NCBI GenBank assembly: GCA_041651995.1
Contig: JBAZID010000010.1
Coordinates: 27,037 to 91,036, forward strand
Length of the DNA: 64,000 nt
Reading direction: 5' to 3'
Source: Sulfuricella sp.
GTDB taxonomy: Bacteria; Pseudomonadota; Gammaproteobacteria; Burkholderiales; Sulfuricellaceae
Shown: one piece after another, positions 1 to 8,093 of the stretch
Layout: each line of letters starts with the position of its first letter
Position numbering within the stretch: position 1 is the stretch's first letter
Made by a program: the position numbers and the translations under genes
Notes under the pieces: model-generated
Seen by the model: the letters and a program-made list of their open reading frames with translations, nothing else
The model's database searches: none
What the model was told of the DNA's origin: nothing

Positions 1-1
1 C

Positions 2-706
2 ATGCCGATGATGCTGAAAGGCCCGACCGGCTGCGGCAAGACCCGCTTCGTCGAACACATGGCCTGGAAGCTGGGCAAGCCGCTGATCACCGTGGCCTGC
101 AACGAGGACATGACCGCCTCCGACCTGGTCGGCCGCTTTCTGCTCGACGCCAACGGCACCCGCTGGCAGGATGGCCCGCTCGCCCTCGGCGCGCGCCACG
201 GCGCCATCGTCTATCTGGATGAAGTGGTGGAAGCGCGCCAGGACACCACCGTGGTGATCCACCCGCTGACCGACAACCGCCGCGTGCTGCCGCTGGAAAA
301 GAAAGGCGAGCTGGTGCATGCCCACCCCGACTTCCAGTTGGTGATTTCCTACAACCCCGGCTACCAGAGCCTGATGAAGGATCTGAAGCAGTCCACCAAG
401 CAGCGTTTCGGCGGCCTCGACTTCAACTATCCCGAGCATGCCATCGAAACCGAGATCGTCGCCCATGAAACCGGCGTCAGCGCGGAAGTGGCCGGCAAGC
501 TGGTGTCCATTGCCGAACGCGCCCGCAATCTCAAGGGCCACGGGCTGGACGAGGGCATCTCGACGCGCATGCTGACCTACGCCGGCAGCCTGATCGCCAC
601 CGGCGTCGACCCGGTCAAGGCCTGCCGCGTGGCGCTGGTGCGTCCGATCACCGACGATCCCGACATGCGCGATGCGCTGGATGCGGCGGTAACCACTTTC
701 TTTTAG
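2..706 (+). CDS. cbbQ: CbbQ/NorQ-family MoxR AAA+ ATPase (5' end outside window)
   Basis: ATPase subunit of the CbbQO RuBisCO activase, which remodels inhibited RuBisCO in the cytoplasm with CbbO. The visible 234 residues begin just before the Walker A motif GPTGCGKT; Walker B appears as AIVYLDE, followed by a sensor-type region around ISYNPGYQS. CbbQ proteins are usually about 260-270 residues, so roughly 30 N-terminal residues lie upstream of the window and the first ATG here is probably internal. The stop is followed by an 84-base gap containing a hairpin and then cbbO, the classical gene order. NorQ and GpvN are close relatives; the cbbO-type neighbour and the autotrophic setting favour CbbQ. 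Confidence 0.88.
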   Translation: MPMMLKGPTGCGKTRFVEHMAWKLGKPLITVACNEDMTASDLVGRFLLDANGTRWQDGPLALGARHGAIVYLDEVVEARQDTTVVIHPLTDNRRVLPLEKKGELVHAHPDFQLVISYNPGYQSLMKDLKQSTKQRFGGLDFNYPEHAIETEIVAHETGVSAEVAGKLVSIAERARNLKGHGLDEGISTRMLTYAGSLIATGVDPVKACRVALVRPITDDPDMRDALDAAVTTFF

Positions 707-720
707 GTGAGGCGAGAGGC

Positions 721-774
721 GTGAGGGGTGAGGCGAGAAAACCCTGGTTCTTCGCCTCACCCCTACCCCCTCAC
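721..774. repeat. GC-rich inverted repeat between cbbQ and cbbO
   Basis: Imperfect hairpin: a GGGGTGAGGCGA-type arm (about 725-739) pairs with TTCGCCTCACCCC (751-763) across a short loop. It may attenuate transcription or protect the upstream mRNA between the two activase genes. It has no T-tract, so it is not a standard terminator. Confidence 0.6.
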
Positions 775-790
775 CCCTTACGGAGGTTCC

Positions 791-3163
791 ATGAGCATCA
801 ATCTCGAAGACTATCAGGAACTGCTGGACTCGCTTTCCCCGGCATTGCAGGAAAGCCTGCATGCTGCGTGGCATGAAGCGGCCAAGGTTTTCAGCGCGCG
901 CGGCCTGGACAATTATCTCAAGGGTGCCGCCGCGCTGAAGACACTGGGCAAGGGCGACGATCTGATCGCCACCTGGATCGACCATGCGCCGCTGGTGGCC
1001 AAGGAGATCGGCGAGGATGTCGTTCCGGACCTGGCGCAGACCGCACTTGAGTTCGCATCCAAGACCTCGGGAGCCGTCATCGAGCTGGTGCTCAGTACCG
1101 CGCCCACGGCGGCCAATCGCCTCGGTGACGAGGTGCTGTTTCGCGCTTATCTGCAATTTCTCAATACCCTGCTGTCCCAGGCGCCGCGCGGCATGCGCCC
1201 GATGCTGGAAAACCTGGAAAAATTGTTCAGCCAGCTCACCCTGGGCGGTTTGCGCCGCTGGGCGCTGTGGGGCGCCCACGCCCACCGCACCAACTATCCG
1301 GAGCAGGCCAACTACTTCAGCCTGCAATCCAGGGAATCCCTGGCCATGCTCCAGAAGGAGCGCAAGGGCACCCTGTTCATCGATGTGCAGCGCCGCATCA
1401 ACATGTACCTGCGCGCTCTGTGGGCACGGGATTTTTTCATGAAGCCGACCTCCGGCGACTTCGAGACGCGCGAAGGCTACCGGCCCTATGTGGAAGGCTA
1501 TTTCATCCACTTGCCCGACGCCTACGATGATTTTTTACTCCCCTCCCCCCAAAGCGGGGGAGGGGCTGGGGGAGAGGGGAGCAAGCTGCCAGGCCTGGAA
1601 ATGTATCGCGCCGCCGCCGCCCATAGCGCCGCCCACCTCGTTCATACCCAGGAACCCATTTCGGCCGAGGCGCTCAATCCCTGGCAGATGGCAGTGATCA
1701 GCGTGATCGAGGATGCCCGGGTGGAAACACTGGCGGTGCGCAAGTTTCCCGGCCTCAAACATCTCTGGTCTCAACTGCATACGATTGAGCCCGTTCAGGG
1801 CAAATCGGCAGGCGATTACCTCAACCGCCTGGCACGCGCCCTGCTGGATAACAGCTACCAGGACAACGATCCGTGGATCGCCCAGGGAAGAGTATTGTTC
1901 AAGCAGGCAGCGGAGCAACTCGACACCAACCAGGTGTCCTGGGACATCGGCGTGCAACTGGCGCATGAATTCATGGCCAGGCGTATTCCCTTCAATCCGC
2001 GCACCGACCAGCTCACTGCGCCCTACCGCGACGACAACCGCTATTTCTGGGAATTCGAGGAATTCGATTTCGACAAGGCCATGGCAGCGGGTTACGAAGC
2101 TCCCAAGCAGGTGCGCAAGCACGTCAACCTGATGGAATTCGCCAACGAAATCGATGTCGAGAATGCCGGCGACGACGCGGAAGAAATCTGGGTGCTGGGC
2201 ACCGAGTTGTTCCCCTATGAAGACATGGGCAAGTCCTTCAACGAACTGGAAGGCAAGGAACCGGTTTCCGAGCCCTACCATTACGCCGAGTGGGATTACC
2301 AGATCCAGCTCGAACGTCCGGCCTGGGCCACGGTGCTGGAAAAACGTCCGAAAGCCGGCGACCTGCAACTGATCGACGACATCGCCGCGCAGCACAAGCG
2401 CACTATCGGCCGCCTCAAGTTCCTGCTCGATGCCCTCCAGCCGCAGGGCGTGACGCGCATTCGCAAGCTCGAAGACGGCGACGAGGTGGACGTCAACGCG
2501 GCGATCCGCGCCATGATCGACATCCGCATGGGGCAGCAGCCCGACCCGCGCATCATGATGCGTTCGGTGCGCAAGGTGCGCGACATTTCGGTGATGGTGC
2601 TGCTGGACCTGTCGGCATCCACCAACGACAAGGTAAGCGGGCAGGATTACAGCGTGCTGGATTTGCAACGCCAGGCTACCGTGTTGCTGGCCGACGCCAT
2701 CCACAAGATTGGCGACCCCTTCGCGATCCACGGCTTCTGCTCGGACGGCCGCCACAATGTCGAATATTTCCGCTTCAAGGATTTCGACCAGACCTATGGC
2801 GAGCTGCCGAAGTCGCGCCTGGCGGGCATGAGCGGCCAGCTATCCACGCGCATGGGCGCGGCCATCCGCCATGCCGGGCATTACCTGAAATTGCAGAAAT
2901 CAGCCAAGAAGCTGCTGCTGGTCATCACCGATGGCGAACCCGCCGACATCGACGTGCGCGACCCGCAGTACCTGCGCTACGATACCAAAAAAGCGGTGGA
3001 GGAAATGGCGCGCTGCGGCGTGACTACTTTCTGCATGTCGCTTGACCCCAGGGCGGATCAATATGTTTCCCGGATTTTCGGGGCCAGGAACTACATGGTC
3101 GTGGACCATGTGGAACGATTGCCGGAGAAGTTGCCGGTACTTTATGCGGGGCTTACACGATGA
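791..3163 (+). CDS. cbbO: CbbO, VWA-domain RuBisCO activase adaptor
   Basis: Adaptor that links the CbbQ ring to RuBisCO. 790 residues from ATG 791, chosen because GGAGG lies at 782-786; an upstream in-frame start would run through the hairpin. The C-terminal third is a von Willebrand A domain: the MIDAS signature DLSAS is at about residue 609, and ITDGEP follows further on. The N-terminal two thirds are the helical NorD/CbbO-type region. Residues about 249-265 (LLPSPQSGGGAGGEGSK) are encoded by a GC-rich palindrome and look like an in-frame repeat insertion. The stop overlaps the start of the next gene (ATGA). NorD is the main alternative. Confidence 0.88.
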   Translation: MSINLEDYQELLDSLSPALQESLHAAWHEAAKVFSARGLDNYLKGAAALKTLGKGDDLIATWIDHAPLVAKEIGEDVVPDLAQTALEFASKTSGAVIELVLSTAPTAANRLGDEVLFRAYLQFLNTLLSQAPRGMRPMLENLEKLFSQLTLGGLRRWALWGAHAHRTNYPEQANYFSLQSRESLAMLQKERKGTLFIDVQRRINMYLRALWARDFFMKPTSGDFETREGYRPYVEGYFIHLPDAYDDFLLPSPQSGGGAGGEGSKLPGLEMYRAAAAHSAAHLVHTQEPISAEALNPWQMAVISVIEDARVETLAVRKFPGLKHLWSQLHTIEPVQGKSAGDYLNRLARALLDNSYQDNDPWIAQGRVLFKQAAEQLDTNQVSWDIGVQLAHEFMARRIPFNPRTDQLTAPYRDDNRYFWEFEEFDFDKAMAAGYEAPKQVRKHVNLMEFANEIDVENAGDDAEEIWVLGTELFPYEDMGKSFNELEGKEPVSEPYHYAEWDYQIQLERPAWATVLEKRPKAGDLQLIDDIAAQHKRTIGRLKFLLDALQPQGVTRIRKLEDGDEVDVNAAIRAMIDIRMGQQPDPRIMMRSVRKVRDISVMVLLDLSASTNDKVSGQDYSVLDLQRQATVLLADAIHKIGDPFAIHGFCSDGRHNVEYFRFKDFDQTYGELPKSRLAGMSGQLSTRMGAAIRHAGHYLKLQKSAKKLLLVITDGEPADIDVRDPQYLRYDTKKAVEEMARCGVTTFCMSLDPRADQYVSRIFGARNYMVVDHVERLPEKLPVLYAGLTR
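1536..1586. repeat. Palindromic C/G-rich element inserted in frame in cbbO
   Basis: A CTCCCCTCCCCCC tract is followed by its G-rich counterpart, ending GGGGGAGAGGGGAG. It resembles the element in queC at 26637-26682. It adds about 17 Pro/Gly/Ser-rich residues without breaking the frame. Confidence 0.7.
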
Positions 3164-3462
3164 CACAGCAAACTTATGCCGGTATCGACCAGGATACCAA
3201 TGCCGGCCTGACCCACCTCGGGCGCATGGTGCGCGATGCCTGGGTGTTCGGTATCCTGCCGGAAACGGAAACCTGCGCGGGCTGGGATTCCGCGCGCATG
3301 CAGAACCTGTACGAGCAGGTTTATGCGGCCTGGGAACCCTATGCGCATCTGCCCAGCCGTCTGCCGGAAGCATTGCGCGAGCGCCATGCCCGCTTTTATG
3401 CCCAGGCCATCACGGCCGCGCGTGATGAGGGCTGGGACCCGGAGCTGGGCGAGGACGAATAA
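3160..3462 (+). CDS. Small conserved-looking protein downstream of cbbO
   Basis: 100 residues, acidic at the C-terminus (ends ELGEDE), with no signal peptide, membrane segment or cysteine pair motif; one cysteine is present. ATG 3160 overlaps the cbbO stop by four bases (ATGA), so translation is probably coupled to cbbO and the protein may act with the CbbQO activase. I do not recognise the family. It has many Trp/Tyr/Arg residues in its middle (AGWDSARMQNLYEQVYAAWEP split over several helices), which suggests a small helical protein. Confidence 0.7.
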   Translation: MTQQTYAGIDQDTNAGLTHLGRMVRDAWVFGILPETETCAGWDSARMQNLYEQVYAAWEPYAHLPSRLPEALRERHARFYAQAITAARDEGWDPELGEDE

Positions 3463-3826
3463 GGCCTCTAAGAAAGCAGTCTTAAACTCGTGCATGTAGG
3501 AGCGCCGCCCCCGGCGCGAATGCGGCCACAAATCGCGGCGAGTCCCCGGCCAAAGCACCCGAGGACAAGGGCGCCGCACCCACAACGGGATTTTGGCGCT
3601 AACCAGGTAATCCTGAATTGAATATTAACGACGGCCCGTCGAAGCGGCCCTTTTTGTCCCGGTCCTGCATGGCGCGGATCGGGACAAACAGGGAGCCGGA
3701 GGCGCAACGGGAAAGCAGTTCGCTGCTTATTTCATGTCGCGGTAACGGGTGATTTCCATAAGGCGGGTAGAATGCACGGATTAAAGAAAATTATCCATGC
3801 TTTGTATGTCCTTATGGGAGGTAAAG
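3463..3826. other. Intergenic stretch with two palindromic repeats
   Basis: No convincing gene. A REP-like segment starts GTAGGAGCGCCGCCCCCGG near 3496 and continues to about 3590. A second inverted repeat has TTTGTCCCG (3653-3661) pairing with CGGGACAAA (3680-3688). Confidence 0.55.
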
Positions 3827-4261
3827 ATGAAAAAACCGATTCAGGAATTCAACAAGTGGCTGCTCTCACTGGTCGAGCACCTCGGCCTGCTGGTGATCGC
3901 CATTGCCACGGTGTTCGCCATGGGCAGCGAAGTCATGGTCATGGTGAGAGCGGAGATGGTCACCCTGGCCGACCTGCTGCTGCTCTTCCTGTACCTGGAA
4001 GTGCTGGCGATGGTCGGTCTGTATTATGGCACTGGCAAGCTGCCGGTGCGCTTTCCGCTCTACATCGGCATGGTGGCGCTGGCGCGCTACATGATCCTGG
4101 ACATGAAGGCCATGGACGACTGGCGCATGTTGGCGGTGAGCGGCTCGATCCTGATGCTGACCATGGCGGTGCTGATGATCCGCTTCGGCCATGTCCGCTA
4201 CCCGTATCCGGGCGACGAGCAGGCGATCGAGCAGCGAAACGGCAGCCAGGCAAAGAATTGA
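3827..4261 (+). CDS. psiE: PsiE-family membrane protein
   Basis: 144-residue inner-membrane protein of the phosphate-starvation-inducible PsiE family; biochemical role unknown. Four hydrophobic segments are visible (about residues 15-37, 44-66, 75-90 and 99-116), and the length is close to E. coli PsiE (136). Start ATG 3827 is preceded by GGGAGG at 3816-3821; an upstream in-frame ATG at 3797 lacks a ribosome site. No Pho box was evident. It precedes purE by 60 bases, and the two are probably not functionally linked. Confidence 0.82.
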   Translation: MKKPIQEFNKWLLSLVEHLGLLVIAIATVFAMGSEVMVMVRAEMVTLADLLLLFLYLEVLAMVGLYYGTGKLPVRFPLYIGMVALARYMILDMKAMDDWRMLAVSGSILMLTMAVLMIRFGHVRYPYPGDEQAIEQRNGSQAKN

Positions 4262-4321
4262 ACGATGGGTGTAAACCTCAATCATGACAACTCGCATCAT
4301 TAATGGCCGGAGAAAGAATTC

Positions 4322-4867
4322 ATGAAGAAATCAGCTGGTTCCAAAAAAACTGCCAGTATCACTGGTAGCAGGATTCTGGTCGGCATCCTCACCGGCAGCC
4401 CCAACGACCTGCCCACCGTGGTCAAGGTGCGCGATACCCTGAGCGAACTGGGCATCGCCAGCGAAATCGTGGTGGCTTCGGCGCATCGCACCCCGGACAA
4501 GGTGCTGGCCTATCTCGAACGCGCGCACCGGGAGGACGTGCAGGTTCTGATCGGCTGTGCCGGCGTGGCCGCCCATCTGGCCGGCGTCATCGCGGGCCAT
4601 ACCCGCCTGCCGGTGATCGGCCTGCCGCTTTCGGGCGGCATCATGTCCGGCCTGGATGCCCTGCTGTCGACCGTGCAGATGCCGCCCGGAGTGCCCGTTG
4701 CTACCGTGGCGGTGGATGGCGCGAAGAACGCCGCCATGCTGGCCGCCCGCATCCTGGCGCTGAAATTCCCGGAAATCAACCTGGCTCTGGAAGCGGCAGC
4801 GAAGAAGGAACGCGCCCGCTACGACCAGACTGCCGATGAAGCATTGGCGAAACTGACAGGAAAATAA
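4322..4867 (+). CDS. purE: N5-carboxyaminoimidazole ribonucleotide mutase PurE
   Basis: Converts N5-CAIR to CAIR in de novo purine synthesis. 181 residues. It has the substrate-binding segment ILTGSPNDLPTV near residue 22, the family motif SAHRTPD, and the GCAGVAAHLAGVIAGHT/PVIGLPLSGG region. An N-terminal extension of about 18 Lys/Ser-rich residues precedes the core. Its usual partner purK is not adjacent; an aldolase gene starts one base after the stop instead. Start ATG 4322 has GGAGAAAG upstream. Confidence 0.93.
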   Translation: MKKSAGSKKTASITGSRILVGILTGSPNDLPTVVKVRDTLSELGIASEIVVASAHRTPDKVLAYLERAHREDVQVLIGCAGVAAHLAGVIAGHTRLPVIGLPLSGGIMSGLDALLSTVQMPPGVPVATVAVDGAKNAAMLAARILALKFPEINLALEAAAKKERARYDQTADEALAKLTGK

Positions 4868-4868
4868 G

Positions 4869-5765
4869 ATGGCGCTGGTCAACATGGCCGACATGCTGGG
4901 CCACGCCTACCGCCATGCTTATGCCGTGGGTGCATTTGGCGTGGTGACGCTGGATTTTCTCGAAGCCATCATCCAGGCGGCGGAAAACTATCGCGCGCCG
5001 GTGATCCTCAATCTGGCCGAATCGCATTTCGGCTATTACGATTTTGATCTGCTGGCCCCGGCTGTGGTGGCGGCGGCGCGGCGCGCCAGCGTGCCGGTGG
5101 CGATCCATCTCGATCACGGGCAGAGCCTCGAATCCGCCGGGCGCGCGATTCGTTCCGGATTCAGCGGGGTGATGGTGGACTACTCTGATCAGACTTTCGA
5201 GGACAACCTGCGCCTGACGCGCGAAGTGGTCGCCCTGGCGCATGCCAGCGGGGTGGCAGTGGAGGGAGAACTGGGCTACGTTCCGGGAGGCGAGGGTGAG
5301 AATGCGGAAAAGCTGTCCCATGAATTCGACTACACCTCGCATTCAGAGGCCAAGGTGTACGTGGCGCGCAGCGGGGTGGATTGCCTGGCAGTGTCTATCG
5401 GCACCCGGCACGGGCGCATGAAAGGGACGCCCAAGCTGGATTATGCGCGGCTGGCGAAAATCAACGAAGCGGTGGGCATCCCGCTGGTGATTCACGGCGG
5501 CAGCGGGTTGTCGGATGAACAGTTCCGTAAGCTGATCGCCAACGGCGTGGCCAAGATCAACTACTACACCGCGCTTTCCGATCTTGCGGTGCAGCATATC
5601 CGGGATAACCCCAGCATCGGCGACAGCGGGTACATGGCCCTCAAACGCAGCGTCCGTGACGCGGTGCGTGCCGAAGTGGAGCGTTGCATCCGCCTGTGGG
5701 GCAGTGGCGGGCGCGCGGCGGAGGTGCTGGAACAGTGCCGCTCCCAGGTCGAAGCCAAAGCTTAG
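4869..5765 (+). CDS. Class II ketose-bisphosphate aldolase (Fba/GatY/KbaY type)
   Basis: Zn-dependent aldolase of the class II family, predicted to cleave or form fructose-1,6- or tagatose-1,6-bisphosphate, or a related ketose phosphate. 298 residues with the family landmarks: HLDHGQS (catalytic Asp and Zn-binding His) at about 78-84, VEGELGYVPG at about 136, a GTRHG Zn ligand region, LVIHGGSGL phosphate loop, and KINYYTAL. The start is one base after purE, so the two are co-transcribed. In an autotroph it could serve the Calvin cycle, but the sequence does not decide between Fba and GatY/KbaY specificity. Confidence 0.82.
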   Translation: MALVNMADMLGHAYRHAYAVGAFGVVTLDFLEAIIQAAENYRAPVILNLAESHFGYYDFDLLAPAVVAAARRASVPVAIHLDHGQSLESAGRAIRSGFSGVMVDYSDQTFEDNLRLTREVVALAHASGVAVEGELGYVPGGEGENAEKLSHEFDYTSHSEAKVYVARSGVDCLAVSIGTRHGRMKGTPKLDYARLAKINEAVGIPLVIHGGSGLSDEQFRKLIANGVAKINYYTALSDLAVQHIRDNPSIGDSGYMALKRSVRDAVRAEVERCIRLWGSGGRAAEVLEQCRSQVEAKA

Positions 5766-5842
5766 CGCTTAGCCATTATTCGCGCGACCGGCTGATTTTT
5801 TCCTCATATTCTGGTAAGTTTAGCGTTTGCTAATTTTCCCGG

Positions 5843-6955
5843 ATGCGAAGCCACGCCATGCAAGTCAGCCCCATTACCTTCGACAAGTTCAGCCAGATGC
5901 AGGATGGCGACTGCCAGGCCCGCATCATTGCCGCCAAGGCCAAACTAGGGAAGCGACTGGTGATTCTCGGACACCACTACCAGCGCGACGACGTGATCTG
6001 TCACGCCGATTTCACCGGCGACTCGCTCAAGCTTTCGCGCCAGGCGGCGGATTCGGAAGCGGAGTACATCGTGTTCTGCGGCGTGCATTTCATGGCCGAG
6101 GTGGCGGATGTCCTGTCACGCCCGGAACAGATTTCCATCCTGCCCGATCTGTCCGCCGGCTGTTCCATGGCGGACATGGCCACCCTGTCCAAGGTCGAGC
6201 GCGCCTGGCGCGAGCTGAAAACGGTGCTCGATCCGGATGAAAACGTCACGCCCGTCACCTACATCAACTCCGCCGCCGACCTGAAAGCCTTCTGCGGCGA
6301 GCACGGCGGCATCGTCTGCACTTCCAGCAACGCCACCAGAATCCTCGAATGGTCCTTTGCCCGGCGCGAGAAGGTGCTGTTCTTCCCCGACCAGAACCTG
6401 GGCCGCTGGAGCGGCTTCAAGATGGGCATTCCGCTCGATGAAATGGTGCTGTGGGACTACGACCAGCCAATGGGCGGCCTGACGCCGGAGCAGATCAAAA
6501 AAGCCAGGATTATTTTATGGAAAGGCCTGTGCTCGGTGCACCAGATGTTCCAGCCGCAGCACATCCACAAATTCCGCGAACAGCACCCGGACGGCCTGGT
6601 GATCTCCCACCCCGAATGCAGCTTCGAGGTGTGCCAGCTGTCGGACTATGTCGGCTCCACCGAATACATCATCAAGACCATCGCCGAATCCGCGCCGGGT
6701 ACCAAGTGGCTGGTCGGCACCGAGCTGAACCTGGTCAACCGGCTGGCGAACCGCTTCAAGCCGGAAGGCAAGCTGGTGCAGTTCATGTCCTCGACAGTGT
6801 GCATGTGCTCCACCATGGCGCGCATCGACCCGCAGCACCTGGCCTGGATTCTGGAAAACCTGGCTGAAGGCAAAGTGATAAACCAGATCAAGGTACCGCC
6901 CCAGGAAGCCGCAATGGCTCGCCTGTCGCTGCAACGCATGCTCGACGCTTCCTGA
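5843..6955 (+). CDS. nadA: Quinolinate synthase NadA
   Basis: Condenses iminoaspartate with dihydroxyacetone phosphate to quinolinate for NAD synthesis, using a [4Fe-4S] cluster. 370 residues. The expected ligand cysteines are in FCGVHFMAE, SHPECSFEVC and STVCMCSTM; GHHYQRDD near the N-terminus is a substrate motif. ATG 5843 or ATG 5858 could start it; neither has a strong ribosome site, and the second would remove five residues. It stands alone between the purE-aldolase pair and a gene-poor segment. Confidence 0.94.
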   Translation: MRSHAMQVSPITFDKFSQMQDGDCQARIIAAKAKLGKRLVILGHHYQRDDVICHADFTGDSLKLSRQAADSEAEYIVFCGVHFMAEVADVLSRPEQISILPDLSAGCSMADMATLSKVERAWRELKTVLDPDENVTPVTYINSAADLKAFCGEHGGIVCTSSNATRILEWSFARREKVLFFPDQNLGRWSGFKMGIPLDEMVLWDYDQPMGGLTPEQIKKARIILWKGLCSVHQMFQPQHIHKFREQHPDGLVISHPECSFEVCQLSDYVGSTEYIIKTIAESAPGTKWLVGTELNLVNRLANRFKPEGKLVQFMSSTVCMCSTMARIDPQHLAWILENLAEGKVINQIKVPPQEAAMARLSLQRMLDAS

Positions 6956-7485
6956 TTTGCCTGGTGGAATGCGGTGGCGGCACGCAAAGCCTGATCACGC
7001 GTAGTCAGTCACGCTGAAACGAAAGGGCTCCCCCCTGATAAGGGGGGCTGGGGGGGTTAAATCCAGGCCTGTGGGTCATCCTGTAACCCCCCTCATTCCC
7101 CCCTTGTGCGAGCATCCGCTGTGCGGATTGCCTGCTTGACCCACTTCAGGGGGAGGTGTCCGCTCAAGAGTATCCGTGTCTTTCATCCTGGCAGGCTGCT
7201 AACCCGTCTCCGCCAGCCCCCTCACTTTACGAGTCGCATCCATTGCATGTCGTAGCACAATAGCGCTACATTTGGCCTTGTCCCTTGTTTGGAGTGCCCG
7301 ACATTGTCAATCAAACCCTGGCGAGGGCGACCGACAGCAAAGGCCGAGTACCAAGCATTGGCCCTGTGCACCCGGAAGGAGCTTCGGACTGGAAGCTGAG
7401 AAATGTCTACGAAAGCGGGTGAAGTCCAGAGCACTCGACTCTCGGGGTGTTAAAATGGACTCAATCAATCCGACAGTTAAAATTG
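6956..7485. other. Gene-poor stretch with repeats
   Basis: About 530 bases without a supportable gene. An inverted repeat pairs 7040-7059 (AAGGGGGGCTGGGGGGGTTA) with 7084-7105 (ending CCCCCCTT). A 17-base sequence ACCGACAGCAAAGGCCG (7330-7346) recurs at 7907-7923, on the other side of the BFD-like gene. Confidence 0.5.
7040..7105. repeat. G/C-tract inverted repeat
   Basis: G-rich left arm 7040-7059 and C-rich right arm 7084-7105 with a 24-base loop. It is downstream of nadA and is the same general type as the C/G-rich palindromes inside cbbO and queC. Confidence 0.55.
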
Positions 7486-7707
7486 ATGGAAACGAAACCT
7501 GCCTGCTCAGCGGATCAAGTCATGTGTCATTGCAGTGGCACCAAGCAAAGCTACATTCAACGCCTGTTTGACGAGGGACTGGATATACAGGACATTTCCA
7601 GAAGGACGGGTGCGCTTTCCGGCTGTGGCGGTTGTGAATGGGATATTGGGGATTACTTGAAGGAACTTGCCGCACAACGCGCAAGTGGAACGACCATCAA
7701 TAAGTAG
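7486..7707 (+). CDS. Small BFD-like [2Fe-2S] protein
   Basis: 73 residues from ATG 7486; a GTG at 7447 would add 13 residues, and neither has a clear ribosome site. The pattern CHC, then about 32 residues, then CGGC matches the bacterioferritin-associated ferredoxin fold (CxC...CxxC), which binds a [2Fe-2S] cluster. Orthologous Bfd releases iron from bacterioferritin, and the same domain occurs in nitrite reductases and other redox enzymes. No bacterioferritin gene is nearby, so the partner is unknown. The gene lies in a repeat-rich, gene-poor segment and may have been acquired. Confidence 0.65.
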   Translation: METKPACSADQVMCHCSGTKQSYIQRLFDEGLDIQDISRRTGALSGCGGCEWDIGDYLKELAAQRASGTTINK

Positions 7708-8093
7708 ATGTGACGTCATCAGGAGCAAGTGGGGATGGCGCCCAATTGGAGCAGCAATAAGGGGCTTGGCTCGAATTACCTTCCAAGCCGGCGTTCCGAT
7801 TGTGTCGTTTGTACGCAGTCGCGTTTAGAGAAAGCAGCCGTTCGGGTGATTCTCGCCCCTATGGCTGGTGACGATTCCATACCGGTCGTTGGACCACCTG
7901 AATGCCACCGACAGCAAAGGCCGGAGGCTGTGTGGAAACGTGTAGAGATAACGGTTTAGGGGTAGTGATATCAGGAATTATTGCCGCTGATTTTCAGAAT
8001 CCGCGATCGGAGTTGGGCGCTGCACACCTGTCGTTTAGTCACGCAGCAAATAAAAATGGTGTCTGACCCCATTTATTACGCGTGCTTGTGGCT
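7708..8093. other. Stretch without a supportable gene
   Basis: No convincing coding sequence. It contains the second copy of the 17-base direct repeat (7907-7923) and, near 8055, the text GGTGTCTGACCCC, which I associate with scattered repeat or transposon remnants in proteobacteria. That association is from memory and unproven here. Confidence 0.4.

Noticed and set aside
1535..2755. 406-codon minus-strand frame opposite cbbO
   Set aside because: Composition shadow; cbbO carries the VWA motifs.
7729..7959. 76-codon frame downstream of the BFD-like gene
   Set aside because: No ribosome site or domain; overlaps a direct-repeat copy in gene-poor sequence.
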